From NCBI GenBank assembly GCA_905221605.1, contig CAJNDS010002689.1:250001-314000 (forward strand): a stretch of DNA of 64,000 nucleotides. The letters run 5' to 3'. Position 1 is the stretch's first letter; each line of letters begins with the position of its first letter. Origin of the DNA: Symbiodinium natans. Taxonomy: Eukaryota > Sar > Dinophyceae > Suessiales > Symbiodiniaceae. A program made the position numbers and the translations under genes. Under the pieces are notes generated by a model. The model was not told where the DNA came from. It worked only from the letters and a program-made list of their open reading frames with translations, and did no database searches. Positions 26,296 through 38,964 of this stretch are shown piece after piece.

Positions 26296-26514
26296 GGGTT
26301 TAGGGTTTAGGGTTTAGGGTTTAGGGTTTAGGGTTTAGGGTTTAGGGTTTAGGGTTTAGGGTTTAGGGTTTAGGGTTTAGGGTTTAGGGTTTAGCGTTTC
26401 GGGTTTCGGGTTTAGGGTTTAGGGTTTAGGGTTTAGGGTTTAGAGTTTAGGTTTAGGGTTTAGGGTTTAGGGTTTGGGGTTTGGGGTTTGGGGTTTAGGG
26501 TTTAGGGTTTAGGG
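26296..26514 (+). repeat. Internal telomere-type array (TTTAGGG)n
   Basis: About 30 near-perfect heptamers, with variants (TTTCGGG, TTTGGGG, TTTAGCG) in the second half. TTTAGGG is the plant-type telomere repeat also reported for dinoflagellates. The array is flanked on both sides by ordinary sequence, so it is interstitial. It lies about 1.3 kb from the right end of the viral element. Confidence 0.95.
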
Positions 26515-28650
26515 AAGATGCCCATCTAGCACGGGGCGGAGCTGGCAACTTCAAGGGGTTAAGTTTAGGGCTTAATTAGGGTTTCAGCCTGCCCCGATGC
26601 CCGCCCTCCTGCTTCAAAAGAAATCTTTTAAGGGATGCCCAAAGTTTGACTCGGCCTGGATTTGGGAGAACTGCTCGGGGTCGGCGGCATTGGCGGCAGC
26701 CATTAAATCCGGCCCCCGCGCCGCCCGTGGTCCAGGCCAGAGCCCGCGTCGCACTAAAGCGCTAGCTTTAAGGGGCGAGCGCCCGAGCCGCCGACCCCGC
26801 CCAAAATTGCTCAAATTCGCGCGGGGCCCTTCGGGAGGCCTCCAAAACGGCATCCAAGGGGACGCAACACGCGGTGGTGCGAAAAGCACGAAAACCACGT
26901 AAAAAAAAAAAACCATGGGTTTTTACGAAAAACCGAGGCCACAAAACACCCGCAGCACCCCATTAAACCCTCACGGGCGCGCATCATCGGCCCTAGCTTT
27001 TCACATGGGGCGCGCGCCAGGCCGAAACCACGTTTTTCAAGGTTTGGGGGGGGTACCGGAAGCCCAAAACCAGGCGAGCATCATGAGCATCAGCAGCCCT
27101 GGCCCGCGGCCCCAAGGCAATAAAAAACGCTGAAAAACGCTGAAATCACCGCAAATACCGTGTTTTTATGAAGTTTTTCACGCGTGCCTCCGACCCCCAC
27201 CCCTGTTGCCCTTGACCCGCCCCCGCATCATCGAAACCCACGTCCGGGGGGGGGTCTGCTGATGCTGCTGATGCGCGGGGGTCCGGGCGCATCATCGAGC
27301 CATCGCTTCTCATGGGCTTCGTGGGCCTCCGGGGCCGACGGCCCATGATGCTCATGATGCTCGGTTTGGGGGGGTGTTCCAACAGCAGAAAACCTCGTAA
27401 ATACCGAGTGTTTTGTGGGTCCACGTAAAAACGCCCCTAAAATCGCTCATTTTACGCGCTCGAACGGCTTCGTGCCTACAAAACACCCGAACAGCAGGAC
27501 CCCGAATGCGCTTAAGGGCATTCGGGGTCTTGCTTTTGGGGGTTTGGTGGGCACGCAAGCGTTCAAGCACATATAATCGGCGTGTTTCAGGAGGTTTCGG
27601 ATGGCCTGGGGGAGGCCGCTGATGCTCATGATGCTCTCTCTTCCCCGGTTCCAAAAGGCTTCCCAAGCTCAAAAACACGTGTTTACAGCGTTTTCTGAAG
27701 GTTTTTCGAAGGCAAAACGCATGCTTAGGGAGTTTAGGGGCCTCAAAATGCTTAGAAACTTCAAGGGGGTTTAGGAGCCTCAAACGCTTAGAGAAACCCC
27801 AACCCTTGACGGATCTGCTCGACCCGCGCTTCTGCCTGCGCTGCCCGCCCATGGGCGCAGCCCCTTAAAATCCGGCCTGGCCGTCGTGGTCCAGTGCGGA
27901 GCACGGCTAGCCTAAAGCCTTGCCTTCATACGGGCGCCGGCCGTGCCGCCCACCCGCCCTGAAAATGGCATGTCTCCTTGCATGAGGCTCTGGGGGGATC
28001 CCCGGGAAGGCTCCGAGCGGGGTCCCAAACGCGAATGCGTGGAAGGGCCCAAAACATCGTAAATACCATGCTTTTCTGCGTTTTTGGAGGGCCGCCAAAC
28101 GCCCTGGAGGGCTCATGATGCGTGACCCGGCGAGCATCATCGACCCTGCTTTTTGACGTTGGGAGAACATGCGAAAACAGACCTTATACCTCAAGTTTTG
28201 GGGGGATACCCCCCCCCAACAGGGGCGAGCATCATGAGCGTCAGCGACCCGCCCCCGGGGCCACAGGAGGGCCCGGGCATCTCAACAAAGCCAGAAAACA
28301 CCGTGAATACCGTGTTTTTCGCGTGTTTTGACACACACCTCCTTTCGGGGCACTGCCGCGCCTCCACGGTGAGCATCATTGACACCTAAGGCTTCGGGGG
28401 CGTCAGCCGCATCATGGGCCCTTCATTTCTCCAGGGCCCTCGGGTCCCGGCTCTGGAGCCTCGCTGATGCTCATGAGGGCCTCGCTGATGCTCATGATGC
28501 TCGCTTGGGGAGGGCGTCCGAGGGGCCGGAAACGTGGAAAACACCGTGTGTTTTGAGTGTTGCGCGAAAAACTGTTCAAAAACTCCTCGTTACGGGTGCC
28601 GTGGTTTCGTCGTGTTTTGGGCGTGTGTTTCGCGACTTTCGGCCCGCACT
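26515..28650. repeat. GC-rich region of dispersed repeat units
   Basis: There is no convincing gene. Several diverged copies of a roughly 150-250 base unit occur on both strands, marked by GAGCATCATGAGCATCAGC (near 27,078, 28,228; reverse form near 27,343, 27,618, 28,464, 28,490), a G-run ending in TACC, and a phrase like CGTAAATACCGTGTTTTT (near 27,150, 27,392, 28,053, 28,302). The units are shared with 49.27-49.38 kb. Confidence 0.65.
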
Positions 28651-28654
28651 GTCG

Positions 28655-29095
28655 CTTCCTGTTCTTTCTTCTCTTCTGCTTCCTGTTCACTGTTTTCTTA
28701 TTATTTCTCTTTTATTCATTTTTATTGTTTCCTTCTTTTTGTTCTTATTCTTTATCTTCTTCTTCTTCTCATTATTTTTCTTCCTTTTCCATTTCTTCTT
28801 GTTATTCTTCTTTGCTTTCTTTCATTCTTCTTATTTGTCTTATTCTTTCTTTTCTTCTTCTTCTGCTTCTTCTTCTTTCTTTTCTTATTATTCCTTTTCT
28901 TCCTTCTTTTCTTCTTATTCTTTTCATTCTTCTGTATTTTGTTATTCTTCTGTTTCTTCTTCTTTTCTTCTTCTTCTTCTTTCTCTTCTTCTTTTTCTTC
29001 CTTTATTTACCCTTTCTTCTTCTTCTTTTTCTTCTTGATTTCTTCTTCTTCTTTCTCTTCTTCTTGTTTTCTTTTTCCCTTTCTTCTTGATTACG
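28655..29095 (+). repeat. Polypyrimidine tract, irregular (TTC)n
   Basis: About 440 bases almost wholly of T and C, mostly TTCTTC and TTTCTT units, ending where a short telomere-like CCCCTAAACCC begins (29,110). It could form triplex DNA. The overlapping Phe/Leu/Ser-only ORFs are artefacts of this composition. Confidence 0.9.
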
Positions 29096-31279
29096 TCTCG
29101 ACTCCCTGCGCCCCTAAACCCCTAAACCCAAACCCGAGTTCAGCTTTCAGACGGCCAGGCCGGCCCGCGCCGCAAGGCCTGTAGATAAAGAATATGGAGG
29201 GTTTCCTATTCAAACATGGAGAAATTTTCTCAGAAAAGCCCAGAGATATGGGACCAAAAACGTCTAGAAAATGCTAAAAAAAAATGGGTCCCGACTTCCT
29301 GACAGCTAGTTGTTCTTGAAGTTTCTTGCAACTCAGATGCTTGCGCATTGCAGTCGCCATCTATGCAGGCGTTCTGCGGTGCAAAAACCTGGGTGGAAAA
29401 AGTTGCAAGTGTTTGCATACGTTAAACCAACGTACACATTTGTGTCAACGAAAGCTTAACTGTTCCAGTGTCCGACACTATAGTAAGTACTCTTGTCAGA
29501 GGTGATTCACAATGCGCTTGACCATTGACGACCCTGTTCCCAGGCAGCCGAATGCTCATCACACATCGGCTCCACCAGCTCACATTTCGGAAACATAGCG
29601 CAGCACTCCTCCACCTGACAAGTCAGTCACCACCTGTGTCACATCTACTGTGCTGGACATCACCAGAACCCCGGAATTTAAAGAACTCGGCCAACTGGAC
29701 TTGTGCCTTGCATGTAGAGGCATCCGTGCCAAGGCAAAGGTGACCGGGCAGCAGCTCCTGGACAGCGAAGTCATGTACACGTCTTCGACAATCTTTACGC
29801 GTCTGTAACTACACGTCTGTTCACAAATTGGGCATTTCAGCACGTGCCTGACCCCAGCACCGTTCATGTCACTCACAAGTGCACGGCAATGCACGGCATT
29901 TTGTCACGAGCGAAAGCATGAGCTCTCTCTCCGCGATGCGCCAACTGTTTCGAACTTCATCCGCCACTGTTTGTCCATTCTTGAAAGTGTCGGCTTGCAA
30001 ATAAGCCGCAGGCACAGGTTGCATCTCCATTATGCACGCGGCGATAGCTCAGGCAATCCGCCCATGCGATGCGAGATCGGATGCGGTGCGCTATGTCAAT
30101 GACTCTGCAGGGGGCCCCAATGCAATAGGGCACGGCCGATCGCCTCCACTGGTAGCCGTAGCCGAAGAGTACAGCGATGGCCGTACTGACTCGCCGCTGC
30201 TTGCCGCAAGCGCGATGAAGAGAAAAACAAACGGCACAAACTTCAAACAACCTGACAAAAAAAGCAAATGATTCCGGCAAGAGCAAGCGTGATGCACCAA
30301 AATTACAGAGCTGAAGCAACCACCGCAAACTGAACGATACACAAGGGAAGTGTGACGCATGTGTGGAGCTTTAGGGTTCGCCGTATGTATCGAGACGTCC
30401 ATTAGCCCCGACCACCTCGACGCAGACGACCCACGGACAAGGCTATTCACGTTGCTCATCGTTCAATTTCGTACATTTCTTCCTTTGGTCCTCATCATGC
30501 TAATCCTAAAGAAACCTCTGAATCAGCTTACATGCGATATGAGTTTGCTTCAAGGAACAACATTTATGACATGGTGGATTGCACAACAGAAAGACTGGCC
30601 TTGCTCTGACACCATCTGCAAAGATTCCTTACGCTTTTCCCTGTTTCGATGGACTCATAACGCTCACAACGTCTTGCATGCTTCGGACACTAGCCCGCTC
30701 CCCCTTCCCAGCGCAAAGGGCCGGAGAAGCAGCTGCACATGTCGTCCTTCCATAGGGCGATGCAGTAAACAATAAACACACTGAACATGCAATGCGACAA
30801 ACGCATCAACTGAGCCACGAACTTTGGTACGCAGCAAAGATCAGAATCACAGCTCGACTTAGTGTCTCATCCATTGCTACTTCAGCCATGTACATAGCGC
30901 GCACTCGAGCATCTTTTAATGGCATGTGTTCTCCGGCACTCGTTCTCCAGTTCAGTCCAGCATCTGGTGATGTCCCTGCACACACTGCATCTTCCATGAG
31001 CAGGTGCATGTCATCACAGAGCCTTTCGTGGCATTGAATACACATGGCTTCGTGCGTCTGCGATCCGATTGCGCATCACAGAAGAGAGTCGCAAGACAAG
31101 TGGCCGTCTGTCCATGTTCTCGACCAGCTCGACATACATGAGATGGTTGCTCGGAACTGCTGAGCCGCAGAGCGCCTGCCAAATCCAAGCCCGAGTATTT
31201 AACTCGGACATCCTAACCCTACAAGGTCACAACGAAGCAATTCGATGGGAACTGGAGGGACCATGTGAGATCGGACACG
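29096..31279. other. Host spacer without recognisable genes
   Basis: A short CCCTAAACC remnant is at 29,110-29,130. Otherwise the sequence is of mixed composition, with only short ORFs in several overlapping frames. I see no domain, no long frame and no clear splice-bounded exon. I cannot exclude single small exons, for example around 30,800-31,200 on the minus strand. Confidence 0.5.
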
Positions 31280-31800
31280 ATTCTGCGGGTCTGAGGGGTG
31301 TTTACGGGTGGGAGGGCACTCCGGGATTCTCGGCAGAGTTGTCTGGAAAGGGCACTGCAGGGTTTTTCTCCCAGAGATTTTCTGAAAAGGGCACTCCAGG
31401 GATTTTCTGGGTATATACTCTGGGGTTGAGCACTGTGGGATTCGCTGCGGAAGTTGTCGCGGTGGCCAGTCCGGGATATTCCCGGGATGTTCTGCAGGGT
31501 TCTTTGCAGAATTATCTTCGGGCGGGCTGCGCGGGATTCTCTGCATGCAGAATGCTCTATACTCTGCGCGATTCTCTTGGAGGTGGCCCAAGTGAGGAGA
31601 CTCGCTAAGTCGAGGTGAAAATCCGCCGAGGCCTCGGGCCGAAGGTGTAAACCCTGAACCTTGAACCTTGCACTCCGAACCCCAAACCCTAAACCCCAAA
31701 CCGTAAACCTTGAGCCCTAAGCCCTCAACCCTAAACCCTAAACCATAAATCCGGAACCCTAAACCCTAAACCCAACCCTTATTGCTTGGGGTCCAGCGAC
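31280..31800. repeat. Degenerate tandem repeats followed by telomere-like remnants
   Basis: From about 31,315 to 31,450 a 35-40 base unit beginning GGGCACTCC is repeated about four times with variation. From 31,645 to 31,790 the sequence is a decayed (CCCTAAA)n array with variants such as CCTGAAC and CCTTGAA. There is no gene. Confidence 0.6.
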
Positions 31801-34800
31801 TTGGGCGCTGCGGAGTCACCATGCTCACGCGGATGCGCTGGGCCGGGCCGAGACGGGTCGCGTAGCGTTAAAATTACCCCACCTTGAGGGTTGGGGAACG
31901 GGAATCACAATGCACGCATTCTTCAAAGTCTGTGGCAATTGCAGACAGGACTTGCATGCATGTCACAACACGATGCTTGACCTGAACTGGATGCCGGCCC
32001 AAGAACAAGTAAACCACTTGGTCGATCCTTCTGAACACAGCAGCTTTCAGCCGTGCAGGACGACAGCAAGGCGCCGCCGCAGGTCGCATTGGGTTGGAAC
32101 ACCTCCATGACAAGAAGAATCAAGAACCCACCAGAGCAGAACCAACTGGCGCCTTGTATGGAATGCAACCTGGCCAGGCCGCTGACACGGCTTCCCAAGT
32201 TAGTTACCTTCACAAAAATTCCGGAGGATCATCTGGCTGACGTCTTACGACCTGTATAAGATGGACTGGTTCTGAGCCGAGACAGCTCAGGACATTTCTT
32301 ATGCCACAATATTGAGCTGGGATTCTTCCCACCCCTACCAGCCTGGTCGTCGCTGCAGACTGACACTCCAACCTCTAGCTCAACGGAAGCCAAGTCTACT
32401 AATAACCACAAAGGCGTGGCCACTCCAATGAGGAGACATGTTGACATATGTAGACATGCTTGGAGATTTTTCATTTTTGACACCCAACAGACTTGCAGAT
32501 TACATTCTGTTAGGTACCTTCCTGCACCGAAGGACCGTCCCGTTCTCCAAGGAAACGGGGGTCTTCGAGCGTGGTCTTCGGGCTGTCTGGAATTGTGAAA
32601 AGGGGCGGCTGGGAGGTTGTCCACTAGCATTCGCCAGGCAACTGATCCGCACGTCTCCAGTGCCTTGGGTTGGGTGCTCTTCGAGGCTAGAAAAAGACTG
32701 ACATTCCCAGGGATGGGCCTGCAACAACACACCGATAAGAAGAACTAGGTGAGGCTAGCTACCGGTGTGTGTGCAGAGGTCGTCGTGATGGTGGTCGTCG
32801 TTGTGCTGGTGGACGCTGAAACCTAGCCATAACGAGCAGCTTCTGCATCGACATTGGCTGGTTTGGCCGAATCTGGCCTGCGCGATTCTTTCTGCAACTT
32901 GTGCGGCCACTCGGGATGCCTTGGGAATCCGCATGCCGAAGGTGAAAACACATGAAAACCGAAGCTTGCAAGCTCATGCTCCGTTTAATTGACTCTCGGG
33001 AACCTCTGCGTCCGGAGTTGCGTGATCTGCTGCCATGGCTGTGGCACGAGCTGCCTCAGTCTTCCAAGATGATCAAGATGTTCCAAGATATTCCACGTTA
33101 CTTCAAGGGTGGGACTCCGGGATGGGAAGTTCCAGCAAAGGCACCCTGTACGCCGCATCTATGATGTTGATGGCACTTTCACCTAAGAACCGCGTGCAGC
33201 ACATGGTGTTGCAGCGAATAGGTGAAAAACGATTTCCATCGTGCGTTGTTTTGCCTACTTCTTTGGTTTCGGTCGCTGGTTCAGGGTTTAGGGTTTGGAA
33301 CGCAAGTTTCTTGGAGTATCTTTTCGGTTTTGGGTCAAGGCGGAGGGATACACTTGAGGAACAAAGGAATACAACTCTCCCGTGCACGGGGCGCTACAAG
33401 CTTGCAACGTAATTTGGTGCACTGTCTGCATTCACTTTTGTCCCGAAAGCGTGGCGAAAGGTTTTCAGCGGAGCTGGTCTTTGAGAGGGTTGTCGTTATC
33501 GTTGATACATGGATGGAGGTGTTGTGATGGCGTGAGATGGCGTGGTCATCGTCGAATTGTTTACGTCTTGATATAACCGTAATATGTTTTAACGCGCCGC
33601 ACCTCCTGAAAATCGCGCTGGTGCGTGGGGCATCCTCGAAATTCTTCTCCGAAACAACAGCCTCTCCGTGTCGGCGGGGTGTCGTGATGCTGGCGCGTGG
33701 GGCGTCCTCGAACTTCTGTGTGCAAACGACGAACCTCTCGGTGTTCCATGTGTTCCCGGCATGTCCTGACGCTGGTGCGTGAGATGCTGCGAAAGATGTC
33801 TGGGCTGATGGATGGGATGCTGCCTGAGATGCAGCGTGTCGTCGCTTCGTCTTCCACATGTTTCGTCTTGCTGAAACGTATGCATGTCTCACTAGGTCTG
33901 AATCGCGGCTCAGAAATCCTTTCGGGACAGCTGTTCGCTAGCTAAGACTTGCTGCCTCAGCGTTCCTGACAGTCGAAGAGAAAAACGAGGGGATTGGGGG
34001 CCCCCCCTTGCCTTGCAAATCTTGCAAACACAATGCCTGCGTCACAGGTTTGGACATGATTCCGGCTTTGATCCCGGCAAGCTTTGAAATTCAAAAAGCT
34101 GCACAGCTCGCCCCATTTGCAAACACAAGGGTCGCATGACGGGTTTGACTGAATTCTGGCCTTGAAACGGCTCCTTTCCCTGACTTGAAGTTTTCGCAAG
34201 GACCAAGAAGAAGCGGAGGGTTAGGGGGGACGGGGTCGGCTGGTCGACTCGGACAATCCAAGCATGAAAAACAAAAAACACCCAATGAAAACAAAAAACT
34301 ACCTCCATGGCCAATGAAGAGGCAAGAGGTAAGGAGATGTAAGGCGTTCATACTACGTTCATGCATTATCGGCAGCTCAGCAGAAACACAAAGGATGCGC
34401 TCGCGCCTTGGCTTTGAGCCAAAGTCGCGGCAGCCAAGCCAGCTTGAGTTGGAGAGGGCCTTCGTTTCCATAGACATGTAACATCATGTAACTAGACATG
34501 TGAGTTGCGACGTCTCTGCAACCCTGCAAAAACCTCATAAAAACTCCGCAATCTCTTATACCAAGCTCCAACGTTCCTGCCTTGCTGTCAAGTTGTCCTG
34601 GCCGCAAATGGCACGAAACCAGCTAGTCTGCGGGGCTCAAGGCTCTTCTCGCACTAGCACTAGTAATCACTAGCAGCACTAGCACTAAAGCAGTATGCAA
34701 CCCGACGGCAACGTGGTCAAATCAGGGGATGAGAAAGGCCCGAGGCCACGAGCCACGACAGGTAACACCAAGGAAAACTCCTCGGGGGGCACGAATCGTA

Positions 34801-34806
34801 TTGAGA

Positions 34807-34808
<2 letters not shown>
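31801..34808. other. Host spacer, one short duplication, no clear gene
   Basis: The only structure I see is two or three units of about 72 bases at 33,618-33,790 that begin GCTGGTGCGTGGGGC. A frame at 32,952-33,164 (plus) has a protein-like composition (RLIDSREPLRPEL then LLPWLWHEL) but no supporting signals. The rest holds only short random ORFs. Confidence 0.5.

Positions 34809-34883
<75 letters not shown>
34809..34883 (+). repeat. (TC)n microsatellite
   Basis: About 75 bases of near-perfect TC dinucleotide repeat, read as (GA)n on the minus strand. ORFs through it (Ser/Leu or Arg/Glu repeats) are artefacts. Confidence 0.95.
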
Positions 34884-34885
<2 letters not shown>

Positions 34886-37800
34886 CGCGCAGAGCGTGTC
34901 CACAGGTGAGACCGCTCGTCAGCAGCCCTTTCAATGGGACTAACGTGCGGGGAAAACATAGAGTCGGCGGAAGCATACAGCCTGGGGAACAAGTACAGGG
35001 AAACTACATACGCGATCGACATGTATATAGAGGGCTCTTCGCAACCTTTTTCGGGTGAGACGATGGCAGGACTAGGGTAAATTTTCCGGCCACCGTGGGG
35101 AAAAGCTTAGTCAGAAAGGACGCTTCTATAGTCGCTGATAAAGCTCACCCGACGCACAAGGGGAATTCGTGACCACTCGCCGATAAAAGATGGATCACCT
35201 GATAAGTCAGTCGACGTTGGCGTAGAGCATGGGAAGGCCGTGGTCCCCCGGTTCGCCTCATGTCGGCTCCCCTAGACAGCATTGTGGAATAGTTCAAAAA
35301 GGCCGCTTGCCAAGTTGGGGTCAATGTCATCCTGTATGGTAATCCAGAAATGTGCCCCGTCGTAAGGTGGAGACATGCACTTGCAGACCTGACAGTCTGA
35401 TGGGGTGTTCCAGAGGTTTACGGTTGCATCATTGGGAGCCACCGGTCTCCCATGGTTGGCAAAACACGTAGGCAAAAGCGGCAGGGTCAAGTGGAACAAA
35501 CGTAGAGAGGCGCAGCACTCCCACATCGGTCTGGAAATACAGTGCGGGATGACATTCAGACCCACGTAAAACCTCCAGAAGAATTTGTTGGAAAGCATCA
35601 TACCAGTCGAAGTTGATGGTCAGGTAGAAAAAAACTAAGGAGAGCCCATCCTCCACTGATAATCTGACCGTCGTAGCGGTGGAATTGAATACCGACCTGA
35701 AGTTGACGGTCAGGCGCATGTGCTTGTATTGGCAATCGGCAAGAAGTCGTAATGGCAATCACTGCGGGACATAGTGGCAATCTTGCGGTTCGAGTGAAGC
35801 TGGTACCATGGCGGCACGGATAAGGAAAGGGACGATCCACGCTGTCTTGTGCCAGAACCTAATCGTATTGAGATGTGTGAAAGAATGAGTGACAAAACAG
35901 ATGGTTGGTCAGGCTACGTCACCAGTCCAAGCGCGAGCCACAACAATCCAGGCGGTAGATGGCAGTAGGCAATCGAAGAGGGTCAGCCTAAAGGACTATG
36001 GAGCGTGCTGCACGAGCATAACCCGTATACTAAGATACTCCACGCGACAACATATCTCCGAATCGAGATGAAGGGCGAGTCCATTCTGTTGGAACAGGGC
36101 AACCTTGCGGGGGGATAGTTGCTTTTGAAAGTACATACCAATGACAAAACACCCTCCTGCAGCTGACATGGAACCTGGTACACAAGACAGGCGAACCATC
36201 ACGAACCTGTATGACTACCGCACACGACGGCAAGAGCGGGCTTAGGGTTGATGATTACGGCTGACGGTCTTCGGTTGTTGGGTGTTCGTGTGGTTCGGAC
36301 TTTGCAACCTTTGCGTGCAAGGCACAGTGGCATGGTTGGCCATGAAGCCTGTTTTAGCACTTCGACGAACATCTACTTGGTTTTTTCCCTTCTTGCTGGC
36401 AGACTTTCGATGACCCCTGCTTCCAGCAAAGCACATGCTTATTGGAGAAAAAAAGATATCATGCGGCATTGCTTGCAAACCGTGCAACGGTGTCAACTTG
36501 AATTGATTGAATGGAAATACTTGGTGTTGAAAATAGCTTGGGCTTGCCATCAGAGAAAAAGATCTTGAATGCGGGTGGGTTTTGACATTGGGCATGAAAA
36601 ATATGAAAAAGTTGGTTCCGGCCTAGGCAACAACCGTGGGTTTTTCAGTACCGGCTTCAGCACGCCGTTGCTCCCACAATTTGATGTCCTCTGGCCTTGT
36701 CAAGCCCGAGCGTGACCGCCAAAGTCACCGCAATGTCCTCTCAGCTTTGTCCAACAACATGCTGAACCTTCTCGAACTCCTTTCCCAAACTCGACATGTC
36801 AATGCAAATTCGCTCCTTGCATTTGGGGGCATCTCCTGCTGCAGCATTGAAGGCATCGCAGTCACCGCTAAGTTTTATCCAGCGCTTGTTCTGGAACGTG
36901 CTCTCGACGTCGATACCATGTGTGTCGCAGATTCGATCAAGAACGCCGTCATTGTTGCAGTCCTCCTGCAAACCACAAGAGCCCAGTGTTTGCACTTTGG
37001 GTTTTGGGGAGTTTTTTGGGGCAAACAGGGACAAAAGAATATGTTCTCATATCTTCATCGAAAAGCACTGCACAGCTGACCAAAACGTTTTGTTGTCTTT
37101 TGCAAGATCTGTTCGTCAGCTCCGATCGACCTACATACGGAAGCGTTTGAATGCAGAAGACAAAATGGCGGCCAAGCTCAATTTCAGGGTCAGCTCTTCC
37201 TTTTCAGCGGTTGCTCGTGCCAGGCCTGTGGCACACCGCTTGTGCAATCGAATCCAAATATATGTACAAAAACCAAGAGCTCTTCGTCTCCAAGGGAGCT
37301 AGAAGTCGAGGAAGCTGCCGTATCAACCAAAAAACGGACTGGTACAAACCCACCGTCCACTGTAGCTGCAATTGTCGGCGCGACTCAGGCAAACTGGCTT
37401 GTCATCGCCGCTCAGAGGCTGCACGGAGGTGTCACTGGAAAAGGAGGAGGATCCTGGACTTCTTCTGTCCATGGCGAACGGGGGATAAGGCTTGCTGAAA
37501 GGAAGAGGACGTGATCTTTGTCCGGTCTCTCGTCGTGTGTTCGGTGTCACCGGCTTCGGCAACTGTGTAGGCGCCTTTGCCATCGCGTTAGCTGGTAGCA
37601 GCCACCAAGCTTTAGCTTTCGTGGAAACACACAACACGGTTGCGATGTCCATCCTCGCCTTCAATCCGTACGACGTTGCGGGTCAGAGAGTCACGGGAGG
37701 ATTGAGTCACAGTGGGGAATGGCATGGCGCCGCAGCTTCTTGCAGCCTCGCAAAGTCCATCTCGCTGTTGCCTGGTTTGGCGAGCTTTGGTCTTGGCGCG

Positions 37801-37987
37801 TGCGGCAGCCTCTTACAAGTTCATCCGCATAGACTAGCCATACTAGCCACATAGCAGTATGGGAGCGGGCAAACTTCAGACCAGCGACAAATGCGTGACT
37901 ACTGCATCTTTCAGCACTCGCACAATGGATGTTTCTCTTACGACTCTACAAGCTCAGATGCAATGGGTGGAACTGGACTCGCCCTGG
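34884..37987. other. Host spacer with weak coding-like patches on the minus strand
   Basis: No complete gene is seen. Minus-strand frames at 35,272-35,758 and 35,996-36,202 have a less random composition than other ORFs here (for example LSVEDGLSLVFFYLTINFDW and PPYDGAHFWITIQDDIDP), and could be remains of exons or of an old inserted gene. A minus-strand frame at 36,741-37,034 is similar. None has a recognised domain. Confidence 0.3.
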
Positions 37988-38117
37988 GCCATGGGATAGG
38001 GGTGAAGGATCAAAAAAAAAATAAATAAGCATCAAAAAAAAAAATAACCCCAAGGGATCAAAAAAAAAATAAATAAGCATCAAAAAAATAATAACCCATT
38101 TTCCTCTTGGAATACAG

Positions 38118-38290
38118 CGGGGGGGGGGGGAGGGTTGGGGGGGGGGGGTTGGGGGGGGGGGGGTTGGGGGGGGGGGGGGGGTTGCAGGGGGGGGGTTGGG
38201 GGGGGGTGTGGGGGGGGGGGGGGTTGGGGGGGGGGGGGTTGGGTGGGGGGGTTGGGGAGGGGGGTTGGGCGCAGCCCCCCCCCCATTTGC
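38118..38290 (+). repeat. G-tract array (long G runs split by TT)
   Basis: About 150 bases of G runs of 7-14 separated by TT, CAG or TGT, with strong quadruplex potential. A shorter related block is at 38,570-38,690. Poly-Gly and poly-Pro ORFs here are artefacts. Long homopolymers make exact length uncertain. Confidence 0.9.
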
Positions 38291-38950
38291 AAACACAATG
38301 CTCGCACGATGGGTAGTAGTGGGTGGTGGTTGGAAAACCTTCTATTTTTTCGATCTTTTAATAGGAAAACCTCTATTTCTTCATATTCCCACAAGAAAAC
38401 CTCTATTTTCTTCACGTTTTCATAGGAAACCTCTATCATCTCTATGTTTCCATCGGAAAACCTCTATTTGCATGTATTTTAAGAAAAACTTAAACTTTTT
38501 AGTATCCCAATGGCTTCAACAAGATTCATAAAGCACGCTTTGCAGTGGCACAGCTTGATAAAAACGCGGCGGGGTTGGGGTTGGCGCAGCCCCCAACCCC
38601 CCCCCCACACCCCCCCACTTGGCTTTGCAGCACGCTTTGCACAGCTTAAAAAAAACAGCGGGGGGGTTGGGGGGGGCGCAGCCCCCCCCCATTTGCAAAC
38701 AATGTTCGCACGATGCGTAGAAGTGGTGGTAGTGGTTGGAAAACCTTCTAGTTTCTCGATCTTTCAATGGGAAAACCTCTATTTCTTCATACTCCCACAA
38801 GAAAACGTCTACTGTCTTCACGTTTTCATGAGAAATCCTCTATTATCTCTATGTTTCCATCGGAAAAACTCTACTTCTACATGTTTTAAGCAAAAAACTT
38901 CCTTTTCTTTGCATTCCAATGGCTTCAAAGAACAATACATAACACATACT
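38272..38950. repeat. Direct duplication of about 265 bases, each with internal 30-base units
   Basis: Copy one runs from about 38,272 to 38,540 and copy two from about 38,680 to 38,950. Both begin GCAGCCCCCCCC-ATTTGCAAACA and end CCAATGGCTTCAA. Inside each, GGAAAACCTCTAT-type units recur every 30-31 bases four or five times. A fragment of the opening phrase also lies near 34,000. Confidence 0.75.
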
Positions 38951-38964
38951 ACATTCCAATGGCT

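Noticed and set aside
28379-29184. Phe/Leu/Ser-rich membrane-like ORFs
   Set aside because: They come from the polypyrimidine tract; all three frames are open.
29580-29894. A CPICEQTC-containing minus-strand ORF as a zinc protein
   Set aside because: Only one Cys pair is present, other frames are open too and no further domain follows.
34685-35058. Arg/Glu and Ser/Leu repeat ORFs
   Set aside because: They are produced by the (TC)n microsatellite.
37946-38531. Gly-rich and Pro-rich ORFs on both strands
   Set aside because: They are produced by long G runs; no domain and no stable frame.
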